Shown here one piece after another: positions 33,378 through 42,351 of a stretch of DNA of 64,000 bases; position 1 is the first letter of the stretch; every line of letters starts with the position of its first letter. Location of the stretch: positions 43,840-107,839 of the forward strand of contig JAWLBY010000015.1 in NCBI GenBank assembly GCA_041687455.1, read 5' to 3'. The stretch is from JAWLBY01 sp041687455. Lineage in GTDB: Bacteria > Pseudomonadota > Gammaproteobacteria > Xanthomonadales > Xanthomonadaceae. The notes beneath the pieces were generated by a model, which saw only the letters and a list, made by a program, of their open reading frames with translations, was not told the DNA's origin and ran no database searches. The translations under genes and the position numbers were made by a program.

Positions 33378-34712
33378 ATGCAGGCCCCCCGCTCGCGCAC
33401 CGTCCTCCTGAGCTACCCGTCACCGGCGCCGCTGATCGGCGCGCTGGCTGCCGCGCTGCTCGGCATGACGCTGGCCTGGCATATCCCGCTGATGCTGTGG
33501 GACCACCTCGACCTGGTGCCGCTGCTGCAGATGGCGCCGGACACGGCCGGCCCGTCGGCGTGGCTCGACTTCCACGGCGGCCACTGGCACGCCGCCGCCT
33601 ACGTGGTCCTGTTGGCGACGACCGCCTTGTCGGACGGCCAGCCATGGCTCGACTGCGTGGTCAGTTGGGCACTCCTGCTCGGCTTCGCACTGACGATCGA
33701 CCGGCTCGCGCGGCGCACCGGGCTGGGCCTTGCCGAGCACCCGCGCGGCTGGCTGCTGCTGCTCGCGCTGGCCCTGTATCCCGGCCATCTCCCCAACCTC
33801 CAGTGGGGATGGCAGGTCGCGGTGTTCATCTGTCTGCTCGGCACCGGCCTCGTGGTACTGATGCTCAGCGCACCCCGGCTGGGCCTCCGGCACAACGCGA
33901 TTGCCTGGCTTGCCGCGGCCGCCGCGCTGCTCGCATTCGCCAGCGCGCTGGCGCTGCTGCCAGTGGCGCTGCTCGCGATCCTGCTGCGCAGCGAACTGCC
34001 ACTGCGCCATCGTCTGCTGCATGGGCTGCCGTGGCTCGTACTCGGTGCGATCGTGGCCGCGTATTACCTGGGTGGCGGAATGGCCGGCCGTGGCGGCGGG
34101 GTCGAGCCTGCCGTGGCAGCCGCGTACCTGCTGAACTTCGTCGGCGCCGGCGTGGCGCGTTTCGCCACCGATCTCGCGCCGTGGCTGGCGGCAGTCGCAG
34201 TGCTGGCGATCGCCGGGCCGGCGTGGAGGGCACGAAGCTGCCCGCGGCAGCGGCCGTGGCTGCTGCTGATGCTGTTCGCGTTGCTGGCTGGCGGATTCGT
34301 CGCGCTCGGCCGCGCCGCGGACTTCGGTGCGCAGCAGGCATTCGTGTCCCGCTACGTCAGCTTCTCGTCGCTGTTCTGGCTCGGCTGGGCCGGCGTGCTG
34401 CTCGGGCTCCCGACGAACGGAGACGATCGCGCGCTGCGCTGGCGGCGACTGCTGCTGGCGGTCATGGTCGTGTTCGCCGTGGTCAATGCTGCGCATCTGA
34501 TCAAGCGGGCGGCGCGGATCGGCGCCGAAACACGGGCGATCGCCAGCGAGATCCGCCAGCAATGGCCGGAAGTCGCACCGGAACTGCTCGGCTCTGCGTA
34601 CTTCGACCAGCCGGAGATTGCCCGACAACGGCTGGCAGCGCTCAGGCAGCTCGGCTACTCGCCGTTTTCAGGCGATTCCGGAACGATGCCGGCGGCGGGT
34701 CGGTCGCACTGA
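33378..34712 (+). CDS. Unknown polytopic membrane protein
   Basis: A 444-residue integral membrane protein with roughly nine to ten hydrophobic segments. I do not recognise the family. The first periplasmic loop holds WDHLDLVPLLQMAPD and DFHGGHWHAAAY, polar motifs that in layout recall lipid-linked glycosyltransferases and O-antigen-type proteins, but no catalytic signature is firm. It is inserted between the divergent DUF2066 and purM genes. A lone -10-like CATAAT lies at 33343-33348. Function unknown. Confidence 0.68.
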   Translation: MQAPRSRTVLLSYPSPAPLIGALAAALLGMTLAWHIPLMLWDHLDLVPLLQMAPDTAGPSAWLDFHGGHWHAAAYVVLLATTALSDGQPWLDCVVSWALLLGFALTIDRLARRTGLGLAEHPRGWLLLLALALYPGHLPNLQWGWQVAVFICLLGTGLVVLMLSAPRLGLRHNAIAWLAAAAALLAFASALALLPVALLAILLRSELPLRHRLLHGLPWLVLGAIVAAYYLGGGMAGRGGGVEPAVAAAYLLNFVGAGVARFATDLAPWLAAVAVLAIAGPAWRARSCPRQRPWLLLMLFALLAGGFVALGRAADFGAQQAFVSRYVSFSSLFWLGWAGVLLGLPTNGDDRALRWRRLLLAVMVVFAVVNAAHLIKRAARIGAETRAIASEIRQQWPEVAPELLGSAYFDQPEIARQRLAALRQLGYSPFSGDSGTMPAAGRSH

Positions 34713-34731
34713 GGCGGGCACCGCGGCCGAC

Positions 34732-34740
34732 TGATAAACT
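34732..34740 (+). promoter_or_regulatory. Possible extended -10 promoter of purM
   Basis: TGATAAACT at 34732-34740 fits an extended -10 (TGn plus TAAACT) and would start a short leader ahead of the purM GTG at 34769. No good -35 is seen and no PurR-like box was recognised. Confidence 0.4.
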
Positions 34741-34768
34741 GCGCGGCGATCTCCAGCCCTCACCTGCC

Positions 34769-35806
34769 GTGACCGCCAATTCCACTCCGCTGACCTACCG
34801 CGATGCGGGCGTCGATATCGACGCCGGCAACGAAGTCGTCGAACGCATCAAGCCGCTGGTCAAGCGCAGCTTCAGGCCCGAGGTGATGGGCGGGCTGGGT
34901 GGATTCGGCGCGCTGTTCGACCTGTCCGGCAAGTATCGCGAACCGGTGCTGGTGTCCGGTACCGACGGCGTCGGCACCAAGCTGAAGCTGGCCCAGCAGC
35001 TCGGCCGGCACGACACGATCGGCATCGACCTGGTCGCGATGTGTGTCAACGACGTGCTGGTGCAGGGCGCCGAGCCGCTGTTCTTCCTCGATTACTTCGC
35101 GACCGGCAAGCTCGATGTCGACACCACCGTCGCGGTGGTCGGAGGCATCGCCCGCGGCTGCGAGGAGTCCGGCTGCGCGCTGATCGGCGGCGAGACTGCC
35201 GAGATGCCGGACATGTACCCGCCGGGCGAGTACGACCTGGCCGGCTTCTGCGTCGCCGCGGTCGAGAAGTCGAAGCTGCTCGACGGCTCGAAGGTGTCGG
35301 CCGGCGACGTCGTGCTCGGCCTGCCGTCGTCCGGCCCGCATTCGAACGGCTATTCGCTGATCCGCCGGATCTTCGACCGCGCCGGCCGTCCGCTCGAACT
35401 GGATGTTGGCGGCGTCCGGCTCGCCGACGCGCTGATGGCGCCGACCCGGCTATACGTCAAGCCGATCCTGGCGCTGCTCGCCGAACAGCCGGTGCATGGC
35501 CTGGCCCATATCACCGGCGGCGGCCTGACCGAGAACATCATCCGCGTCGTGCCCGACGGCCTCGGCCTCGAACTCGACGCCGGCGCAATCGCGCTGCCGC
35601 CGGTGTTCGACTGGCTGCAGCGCGAAGGCCAGGTGCCGATGACCGAGATGTGGCGCACCTTCAATTGCGGCATCGGCTTCACCGTGATCGTGCCGGATGC
35701 CGACGTCGCGGCAGTGCAGCGCGCGCTGGCGGCATTCGATCTGCCAGCCACGCCGATCGGCCGCGTCGTCGAGGCCGCAGGCGGCGAGCGGGTCCGGATT
35801 GGCTGA
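34769..35806 (+). CDS. purM: Phosphoribosylformylglycinamidine cyclo-ligase
   Basis: A 345-residue AIR synthetase, fifth step of purine synthesis. Start LTYRDAGVDIDAGNEVVERI, substrate loop GTDGVGTKLKLA, CVNDVLVQGAEPLFFLDY and HITGGGLTENI are canonical. Translation starts at GTG 34769; the open frame upstream belongs to the previous gene's shadow. purN follows 61 bases downstream. Confidence 0.97.
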   Translation: MTANSTPLTYRDAGVDIDAGNEVVERIKPLVKRSFRPEVMGGLGGFGALFDLSGKYREPVLVSGTDGVGTKLKLAQQLGRHDTIGIDLVAMCVNDVLVQGAEPLFFLDYFATGKLDVDTTVAVVGGIARGCEESGCALIGGETAEMPDMYPPGEYDLAGFCVAAVEKSKLLDGSKVSAGDVVLGLPSSGPHSNGYSLIRRIFDRAGRPLELDVGGVRLADALMAPTRLYVKPILALLAEQPVHGLAHITGGGLTENIIRVVPDGLGLELDAGAIALPPVFDWLQREGQVPMTEMWRTFNCGIGFTVIVPDADVAAVQRALAAFDLPATPIGRVVEAAGGERVRIG

Positions 35807-35867
35807 CGCACACGATCCGGGCGCGGCACTGCCGACTTCGCCCGCCAGCGCCGTCACCGCGAGCCCC

Positions 35868-36554
35868 ATGCCGACACCGACGCTCCCGCCGCTGCGCGTC
35901 GCCGTGCTCGCGTCGGGCCGTGGCAGCAATTTCGTCGCGCTGGCCGAAGCGATGCGTGCCGGCCGCCTGCCGATCGAGCTGGTCGGCGTGTTCTCCGATC
36001 GGCCGGCCGCCGCCGTGCTGCAGCGCGCCGCCGAGTACGCGGTGCCGGCGCAGGCGATGGCGCCGCGGTCGTTCGCCGATCGCCCGGCGTTCGAAGCGGC
36101 GCTGTTCGATGCCGTCGACCGGGTTCAGCCCGACCTCATCGTCTGTGCGGGATACATGCGGCTACTCGGAAGCGACACCGTCGAGGCCCGGCTCGGACGC
36201 ATGATCAACATCCATCCATCGTTGCTGCCGCGTCATCGAGGCCTGCATACCCATCAGCGCGCGATCGCCGACGGTGATCGCGAGCACGGCGCCAGCGTGC
36301 ATTTCGTCACGCCCGAACTCGATGGCGGGCCGGTCATCGCGCAGGCGCGGGTGCCGGTGCTGGCCGACGACGATGCCGATCGGCTCGCGAGCCGGGTGCT
36401 CGCCCGCGAGCACCCGCTGATGATCGCGACGGTCGAGCTGTTCGCGGCGCGCCGACTGTCGCTGCGGCACGATCGGGTCTGCCTCGACGGCACGCCACTG
36501 GCTGAGCCGCTCACTCTCGACGTCGGCGGCACGCTGCAGCGGCACGCGGCATGA
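35868..36554 (+). CDS. purN: Phosphoribosylglycinamide formyltransferase PurN
   Basis: A 228-residue 10-formyl-THF-dependent GAR transformylase. GRGSNFVAL binds phosphate; INIHPSLLPRHRGLHTHQ and HGASVHFVTPELDGGPVI contain the catalytic Asn, His and Asp. The ATG at 35868 (MPTPTLPPLRVAV) is chosen because homology begins just after it. purM-purN order is typical. The stop overlaps the DUF3108 gene by ATGA. Confidence 0.95.
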   Translation: MPTPTLPPLRVAVLASGRGSNFVALAEAMRAGRLPIELVGVFSDRPAAAVLQRAAEYAVPAQAMAPRSFADRPAFEAALFDAVDRVQPDLIVCAGYMRLLGSDTVEARLGRMINIHPSLLPRHRGLHTHQRAIADGDREHGASVHFVTPELDGGPVIAQARVPVLADDDADRLASRVLAREHPLMIATVELFAARRLSLRHDRVCLDGTPLAEPLTLDVGGTLQRHAA

Positions 36555-37300
36555 AGCGTACGGTGCTGCTCGGCGTGACGGCGCTGCTGGCCACCGCGCT
36601 GGCGCCGCCGGTCGCGGCCCATCCGCTGGAGCCGTTCGAGGCCCGCTACGAGGTCTGGCTGAACGGCAAGCGCAGCGGCATCAGCCGGATGCAGCTCGCG
36701 CCGCTGGTCGACGGCAGTTGGGAGTACCGGGTCGAGGCCGAAGGTTCGTCCGGGCTCGCGCGACTGGCGGCAATCGAGCTGCGCCAGGCGGTCCGCTTCG
36801 AGTTGATCGACCAGCGCCCGCGGCTGCTCGAATCGGTGGCCGAGAACGCCTCGGTGCTGCGTCGCCGGGAGGTCCGCACGCTGTTCGACTGGCAGGCGAT
36901 GACCGCGCGCTGGGAAGGCGACGTCAAGCCCGGCGAGGCCGGCCCGCTGCCACTGGAGCGCGGCGCGACCACTGGCCAGTTGCTGAACCTGCTGCTGGCG
37001 CTGAATGTCGCCGCGGCACCGCCGGATTCGGTGCTGAGCTTTCCGGTCTACGAACGTGGCCGCATGAAGCGACAGCAGTACCGGATCGAGGGCCGCGAAC
37101 CGATCGAGGTGCCGGCCGGCCGGTTCGCCGCCATTCCGGTCGTCAACGAACGGCCCGACCGGCAACGCACGACGCGGATCTGGTACGACACCGCGCTGCC
37201 GCCGACACCGGTGCGGATGCTGCAGACCGAGCAGGGCCAGCCGAAGTACGAACTGCGGCTGATCGAGGTCAGCGGGGGTCCGGCGAACGACGCCGGCTGA
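36551..37300 (+). CDS. DUF3108 periplasmic protein
   Basis: A 249-residue exported protein (signal peptide ending near PPVAAHP) of the DUF3108 family, predicted to form a beta-rich lipid-binding-like fold; no role is established. Segments such as FEARYEVWLNGKRSG, VPAGRF and TRIWYDTALPPTPVRM match the family. It is coupled to purN by an ATGA overlap, a common neighbourhood. Confidence 0.85.
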   Translation: MKRTVLLGVTALLATALAPPVAAHPLEPFEARYEVWLNGKRSGISRMQLAPLVDGSWEYRVEAEGSSGLARLAAIELRQAVRFELIDQRPRLLESVAENASVLRRREVRTLFDWQAMTARWEGDVKPGEAGPLPLERGATTGQLLNLLLALNVAAAPPDSVLSFPVYERGRMKRQQYRIEGREPIEVPAGRFAAIPVVNERPDRQRTTRIWYDTALPPTPVRMLQTEQGQPKYELRLIEVSGGPANDAG

Positions 37301-37393
37301 GCGAACGGGCAAGACCGCCCGCATCGATGGCCGACTGCCGGTGCCCCGACCGGCCGATCAGACGCGACATCATCGTCACGCGGCGCGCGACAT

Positions 37394-38971
37394 TCAGTGC
37401 GCGGCCGGCTCCAGTCGGGCACCGGTCCATCGCGCCGACGGCGCAGCGGTGCGTTCGAGACCGTACAACTGCAGGTACTCGCGCGCCGAGCGCTGCCAGC
37501 CGAAGTCGACGCTCATCGCGTTGCGCTGCAGACGGCGCCAGCGGGCCGGCTGCTGCCGGTACAGGTCGACCGCGCTCAGCGCCGCGTCACGCAACGCATC
37601 GCCGCTGCAGGCATCGAACACGAAGCCGGTGCCGTGCGGATGGTCGCCCTGCGGACCGGCATCGATCACGCTGTCGCCGAGCCCACCGACGCGGCGCACG
37701 ACCGGCAGCGTGCCGTAGCGCATTGCGTACATCTGGGTCAGCCCGCAGGGTTCGAAACGGGAGCCGTGCAGCAGCAGGTCACCGGCCGCCTGCAGTCGAT
37801 GCGCCTGCGGTTCGCTGTAGCCGATCCGCACCGCGACCCGCGTCGGATGGGCCGCGGCCAGTGCGACGAACTGTTGCTCCAGCGCGCGATCGCCCTGGCC
37901 GAGCAGTGCGAACTGCAGGTCCGGGCGGGCCGCCAGCAGGGTCGGCAGCTCGGCGGCGACCACGTCGGCCATCTTCTGCCCGGTCAGCCGGCTCAGCATG
38001 ATCGCGAGCGGGCGCTGCGGGTCGACCGCCAGTCCCCAGTCGGCCTGCAACCGTTCCTTGCAGAGCCGCTTGCCGGTGAGGTCGGCGACCGAATAGGTCT
38101 GCGGCAGATACGGATCGGCGGCCGGGTTCCAGCTCGCGGTGTCGATGCCGTTCAGGATGCCGCCGAGCACCGACCGCCGCAGTTGCAGCAGGCCGTGCAG
38201 ACCGCAGCCGTGCTCGGCGGTGGTGATTTCGCGTGCGTAGCTGGGGCTGACCGTGGTCAGTCGATCGGCGTAACGGATGCCGGCCTTCAGGAACGACAAC
38301 TGGCCGTAGAACTCGGCCCCGTCGCTACCGAGTGCAGCGGCCGGCAGGCCCAGCCGTTCGGCCGCCGCCAGCGGGAAATTGCCCTGGAACGCGAGGTTGT
38401 GGATCGTGAACACGCTGCGTGCCTGCGACGCGTCTTCGCCACGCAGCAGCAGCGGCACCAGCCCGGTATGCCAGTCGTGGCAATGCACGACATCGGGCCG
38501 CCAGCCGAGCATCCCGCTGGCGGCAATCCGCGCGACCGCCCGGCAGAACAGCCCGAAGCGCTGTGCATTGTCCGACCAGTCGCGGCCGTCCGGATCCTGA
38601 TACGGCCCGCCGGCGCGGCGGAACAGGCTCGGGCAGTCGAGCAGCCAGATCGGCAGCGCACTGCCCGGCACCCGGCCGGCGACGATCCGCGCTTCCGGGA
38701 CGCCGGCCAGATGGTCGAACTCGAGCACGGTGTGCGGCGCCAGCACCTGTTCGAGCGCCGACGGGTAGCCCGGCATCATCAACCGCACGTCGGCGCCGAG
38801 TTCCGCCAGCGCCTGCGGCAGTGCGCCGGCCACGTCGGCGAGTCCGCCGGTCTTCGCGAACGGAACGATCTCCGCCGCCGCGAACAGCACGCGACCGGGG
38901 ATCGAGTAGCTGCCCGCATCGACGACCTGCTGCTGCCCGTGCTGTTGACCGAGCCAGAACGGCGAATCCAT
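37394..38971 (-). CDS. glgA: Glycogen synthase GlgA
   Basis: A 525-residue ADP-glucose-dependent starch/glycogen synthase (GT5). The ADP-glucose loop KTGGLADVAGALPQAL is near the N-terminus and GSRFEPCGLTQMYAMRYG near the C-terminus. AGGAG lies ahead of the ATG at 38971; the open frame beyond has no fitting start. About 40 residues precede the first conserved block, slightly longer than usual. glgP lies upstream on the same strand; glgB and glgC are not in the window. Confidence 0.94.
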   Translation of the reverse strand: MDSPFWLGQQHGQQQVVDAGSYSIPGRVLFAAAEIVPFAKTGGLADVAGALPQALAELGADVRLMMPGYPSALEQVLAPHTVLEFDHLAGVPEARIVAGRVPGSALPIWLLDCPSLFRRAGGPYQDPDGRDWSDNAQRFGLFCRAVARIAASGMLGWRPDVVHCHDWHTGLVPLLLRGEDASQARSVFTIHNLAFQGNFPLAAAERLGLPAAALGSDGAEFYGQLSFLKAGIRYADRLTTVSPSYAREITTAEHGCGLHGLLQLRRSVLGGILNGIDTASWNPAADPYLPQTYSVADLTGKRLCKERLQADWGLAVDPQRPLAIMLSRLTGQKMADVVAAELPTLLAARPDLQFALLGQGDRALEQQFVALAAAHPTRVAVRIGYSEPQAHRLQAAGDLLLHGSRFEPCGLTQMYAMRYGTLPVVRRVGGLGDSVIDAGPQGDHPHGTGFVFDACSGDALRDAALSAVDLYRQQPARWRRLQRNAMSVDFGWQRSAREYLQLYGLERTAAPSARWTGARLEPAAH

Positions 38972-39287
38972 GGCGACTCCTGCTGTCGGAGATTCGTGCC
39001 AGCGACCCGGGCCGGAGACGACATCGCCACAGCCCGGGCGCAGCGCGCACGGCGGGTCGATCGTTCGTTCCGGGGCGGTCGCCGATGCGCGGCGACTTGC
39101 ACCGAAGCATCGCCAGTAGCGACTGAACGGATTCCTGCTCTCGTACGCTGGCGCACGCAGTCGAATCGACCTCACGCCTGGCCGGTCGCGATCCCGCGAT
39201 GTCGTCGCACCGGCGCACGCAGACGGACCAGGCTCGGCCGCGTCGAACGCCGCGAGCAGGCCTCGCGGCGGAACAGGCAGGTCGGCT
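38972..39287. other. Intergenic gap glgP / glgA
   Basis: A 316-base gap between two genes on the minus strand. It has no convincing promoter, terminator or small ORF; only the RBS of glgA at its left edge is clear. Open frames crossing it lack start signals. Confidence 0.5.
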
Positions 39288-41075
39288 TCAGCGCGTCGCC
39301 GCCAGCACGCCGGCGCTGCGCTCGGACGGCCTCCGCGGGATGTATGCCTCGGCGGCGTAGCGGCGCATCATCCGGTGCGCGTTGAAGAACGTACCGATCT
39401 TCGAGATCGACTGCTTCATCATCCAGATCCAGCGGGCGCGGTCGTCGTGGTACAGCGGCAGCACGATGCGCTCGAGCTTGTCGTACAGGTCGGCCGCATC
39501 GACGTCGTGCGAGCGGCGCTCGTCGACCCCGATCGCCCAGCCGGTCACGCCTTCGAGGCAGCCCTCGACCCACCAGCCGTCGAGGAACGACAGGTTCAGC
39601 ACGCCGTTGATGGCAGCCTTCATGCCGCTGGTGCCGGAGGCCTCGAGCGGCGGTTCCGGCGTGTTCAGCCAGACGTCCGGACCGGACACGATCGTGCGTG
39701 CGATCGACAGGTTGTAGTTCGGCACGAACGCGACCCGCAGGTCCGGCGCGAGCTCCGCTGACAGCTCGTGGATGCGGCGGATCAGTTCCTTGCCGCGCTG
39801 GTCGCGCGGATGCGCCTTGCCGCCGATGACGAGCTGGAACGGCCGCGCGGCATGGATCGCCCGCAGCCGCTCGAGGTCGGTGAACAGCAGGTCCGGTCGC
39901 TTGTACGCGGTCATTCGGCGCGCGAAGCCGAGGATCGGCAACTGCGGATCGAGTTCGATGCCGCAGCGATCGCGGACCAGCTCGATCAGCTCGCTCTTCG
40001 CCTGCTGGTGCGCCTGCCAGACCCGTTCGTCGTCGATGGTGTCGAAGCGAACCATCGTCGATGGCTCGTAGGCCCAGGCGCGATCGCTGCGGTTGAACAG
40101 CGCGGCGTATGCCGGGTGCACCCAGCTCGGGATGTGCACGCCGTTGGTGATCGCACTGATGCTGTAGCCGGGGAACAGTTGCGTGGTGGTCTGCGCGTGG
40201 CGCACCGCGACGCCATTGATGAAGCCGGACAGGCTCAGCGCCAGGCGGGTCATGTTGAGACGGTCGTGGCCGGCCAGCAGCCGCACCTGGCCGATGTCGA
40301 CGTAGCCCTGCAGCACGTGGTCGAACAAGGCGTAGTCGAAGCGGTCGTGACCGGCCTCGACCGGCGTGTGGGTGGTGAAGATGCAGGCGCGCCGAACCGG
40401 TGCGACGTCGTATTGCAGTTCGTGCGGACCGATCTGGTCGCGTGGCCGCGGGTAGCGTCGCAGCAGGTCGAGCGCCAGCAACGCCGCGTGTCCTTCGTTC
40501 ATGTGATAGGTCTGGATCGTGAAGCCGAGCGCCTGCAGCAGCCGCAGCCCGCCGATGCCGAGCACGACTTCCTGCTTCAGCCGCAATGCTTCGTCACCGC
40601 CGTACAGATGGTCGGTGATCCGGCGGTCCTGCTCGTCGTTCTCGGCCAGGTCGGTATCGAGCAGCAGCACCGGCACTTCGCTGCCGCGCGGACTGCGCAA
40701 CACGTGCAGCCACGGTCGCACCCATACCTCGCGCCCTTCGATCAGCACCGCGACCTTGGCGCGCAACGGTCGGGCGTAGGTCTGCGGCTGCCAGGTGTCG
40801 TCGTCCTCGCGCTGCCAGCCGTCGCCGTCGATCCGCTGCCGCAGGTAGCCGGCACGCCAGACCGGCGTCACGAACACCATCGGCAGGTCGAGGTCGGCGC
40901 TGGCGCGCGCGGTGTCGCCGGCCAGTACGCCGAGGCCGCCGCTGTAGGTGTGCATCTCCGGGCGCAGCGCGATCTCCATCGTGAAATAGGCGATCCGCGT
41001 GTGGCCGAGAAACGGGCCGATCGTGCTGTCGGGGGACGGATTCGACGGCGGCACGCAGGGTTCATCCGGGCTCAT
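39288..41075 (-). CDS. glgP: Alpha-glucan phosphorylase (short GT35 type)
   Basis: A 595-residue glycogen/maltodextrin phosphorylase of the shorter bacterial type (E. coli GlgP is about 815). Key parts: YSGGLGVLAGD near the start, YHMNEGHAALLALD, FTTHTPVEAGHDRF, and the pyridoxal-phosphate lysine in EASGTSGMKAAINGVLN. It releases glucose 1-phosphate from alpha-1,4 glucans. CAGGAGC precedes the ATG at 41075. Pairing with glgA suggests a compact glycogen turnover unit. Confidence 0.93.
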   Translation of the reverse strand: MSPDEPCVPPSNPSPDSTIGPFLGHTRIAYFTMEIALRPEMHTYSGGLGVLAGDTARASADLDLPMVFVTPVWRAGYLRQRIDGDGWQREDDDTWQPQTYARPLRAKVAVLIEGREVWVRPWLHVLRSPRGSEVPVLLLDTDLAENDEQDRRITDHLYGGDEALRLKQEVVLGIGGLRLLQALGFTIQTYHMNEGHAALLALDLLRRYPRPRDQIGPHELQYDVAPVRRACIFTTHTPVEAGHDRFDYALFDHVLQGYVDIGQVRLLAGHDRLNMTRLALSLSGFINGVAVRHAQTTTQLFPGYSISAITNGVHIPSWVHPAYAALFNRSDRAWAYEPSTMVRFDTIDDERVWQAHQQAKSELIELVRDRCGIELDPQLPILGFARRMTAYKRPDLLFTDLERLRAIHAARPFQLVIGGKAHPRDQRGKELIRRIHELSAELAPDLRVAFVPNYNLSIARTIVSGPDVWLNTPEPPLEASGTSGMKAAINGVLNLSFLDGWWVEGCLEGVTGWAIGVDERRSHDVDAADLYDKLERIVLPLYHDDRARWIWMMKQSISKIGTFFNAHRMMRRYAAEAYIPRRPSERSAGVLAATR

Positions 41076-41263
41076 GCGCAGCTCCTGGGCTTGGTCGGCG
41101 CGGTCATGCGTCGTCGCTCGCGGCCACGCCAACGACCCGGGCGCGAGGTCCGGGTCAACCATACCCGGAGGCGGTTAATCGGCCCCGAATGCGTGCCCGC
41201 CGGCGCAGCGCCGCGCGCGGTCTGCGAGAATGGCCGCCCACGCTCGCCGATCCGATCGCTGCC

Positions 41264-42274
41264 GTGCTGAAAATCGACACCCACGCCCATCTGCTGCCGC
41301 GCGACTGGCCCGACCTCGCCAGCAAGTACGGCGACCCGCGCTTTCCGGTCATCCACCACACCGAGGACGGCCGCCACCGGATCTACAAGGACGGCCGGTT
41401 CTTCCGCGAGATCTGGCCGAACACCTGGGACCCGCAACTGCGGATCGCAGACTACGCCCGCTTCGGCGTGCAGGTGCAGGTGCTGTCGACGGTGCCGGTG
41501 ATGTTCAGCTACTGGGCGCAGCCGCACCACGCGCTGGAACTGCACCAGTCGCTGAACGACCACATGGCGGCGCTGTGCCGCGAGCAGCCGCGACATTTCG
41601 CCGGCATCGGAACGGTGCCGCTGCAGTCGCCACGGCTGGCGATCCAGGAGCTGGAACGCTGCATCGACCAGCTCGACCTGCAGGGCGTGCAGATCGGTTC
41701 GCACGTGAACCAGTGGAACCTCGATGCGCCGGAGCTGTTTCCGTTCTTCGAAGCTGCCGCCGACCTCGGCGCGGCGATCCTGGTCCATCCGTGGGACATG
41801 ATGGGCAGCGACACGATGCCGAAGTACTGGCTGCCGTGGCTGGTCGGCATGCCGGCCGAACAGTCGCGTGCGGCCTGTTGCCTGATCTTCGGCGGCGTGC
41901 TCGAACGCCTGCCGCGGCTGAAGGTCTGCCTCGCCCACGGCGGCGGCAGCTTTCCGTACACGATCGGCAGGATCGAACACGGATTCCGGATGCGGCCGGA
42001 CCTGGTCGCGACCGACAACCCGCGCAATCCGCGCGATTACCTGCCGCGACTGTTCTTCGATTCCTGGGTCGCCGATCCGAAGGCGCTGCAGTTCCTGATC
42101 GACACGGTCGGCGTCGACCGGGTGATGCTCGGCACCGATTATCCGTTCCCGCTCGGCGAGCAAGAGCCCGGCGCCGGCATCGACGCGCTCGGCCTCGACG
42201 ATGCCGCGCGCGCGCAACTGTTCTCGAAGACCGCGCTGGACTGGCTCGGCCTGCCGGCATCGCGGTTTGTCTGA
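41264..42274 (+). CDS. 2-amino-3-carboxymuconate-6-semialdehyde decarboxylase
   Basis: A 336-residue amidohydrolase-2 family zinc enzyme (ACMSD) that diverts 2-amino-3-carboxymuconate semialdehyde away from NAD synthesis toward glutaryl-CoA. Metal ligands are in KIDTHAHLLP, the central HPWDMMG and the late GTDYPFPLGE; CLAHGGGSFPY is diagnostic. The GTG at 41264 gives the family's usual N-terminus. It is first of three kynurenine genes (ACMSD, kynU, kmo). Divergent from glgP. Confidence 0.92.
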   Translation: MLKIDTHAHLLPRDWPDLASKYGDPRFPVIHHTEDGRHRIYKDGRFFREIWPNTWDPQLRIADYARFGVQVQVLSTVPVMFSYWAQPHHALELHQSLNDHMAALCREQPRHFAGIGTVPLQSPRLAIQELERCIDQLDLQGVQIGSHVNQWNLDAPELFPFFEAAADLGAAILVHPWDMMGSDTMPKYWLPWLVGMPAEQSRAACCLIFGGVLERLPRLKVCLAHGGGSFPYTIGRIEHGFRMRPDLVATDNPRNPRDYLPRLFFDSWVADPKALQFLIDTVGVDRVMLGTDYPFPLGEQEPGAGIDALGLDDAARAQLFSKTALDWLGLPASRFV

Positions 42275-42304
42275 CCTTCCCGTGCAGGGCGAGGCGCTCC
42301 GAAA

Positions 42305-42350
42305 TCCCGACTCCCGACTCCCGAATCCCGACTCCCGAATCCCGCTCCCC
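42305..42350. repeat. Heptamer repeat just upstream of kynU
   Basis: Six to seven copies of the heptamer GACTCCC or GAATCCC run head to tail and stop two bases before the kynU start codon. On the other strand the unit is GGGAGTC/GGGATTC, the same as at 27741-27763. The run is pyrimidine-rich on the coding strand, so no Shine-Dalgarno sequence is present directly ahead of the ATG. Confidence 0.8.
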
Positions 42351-42351
42351 G

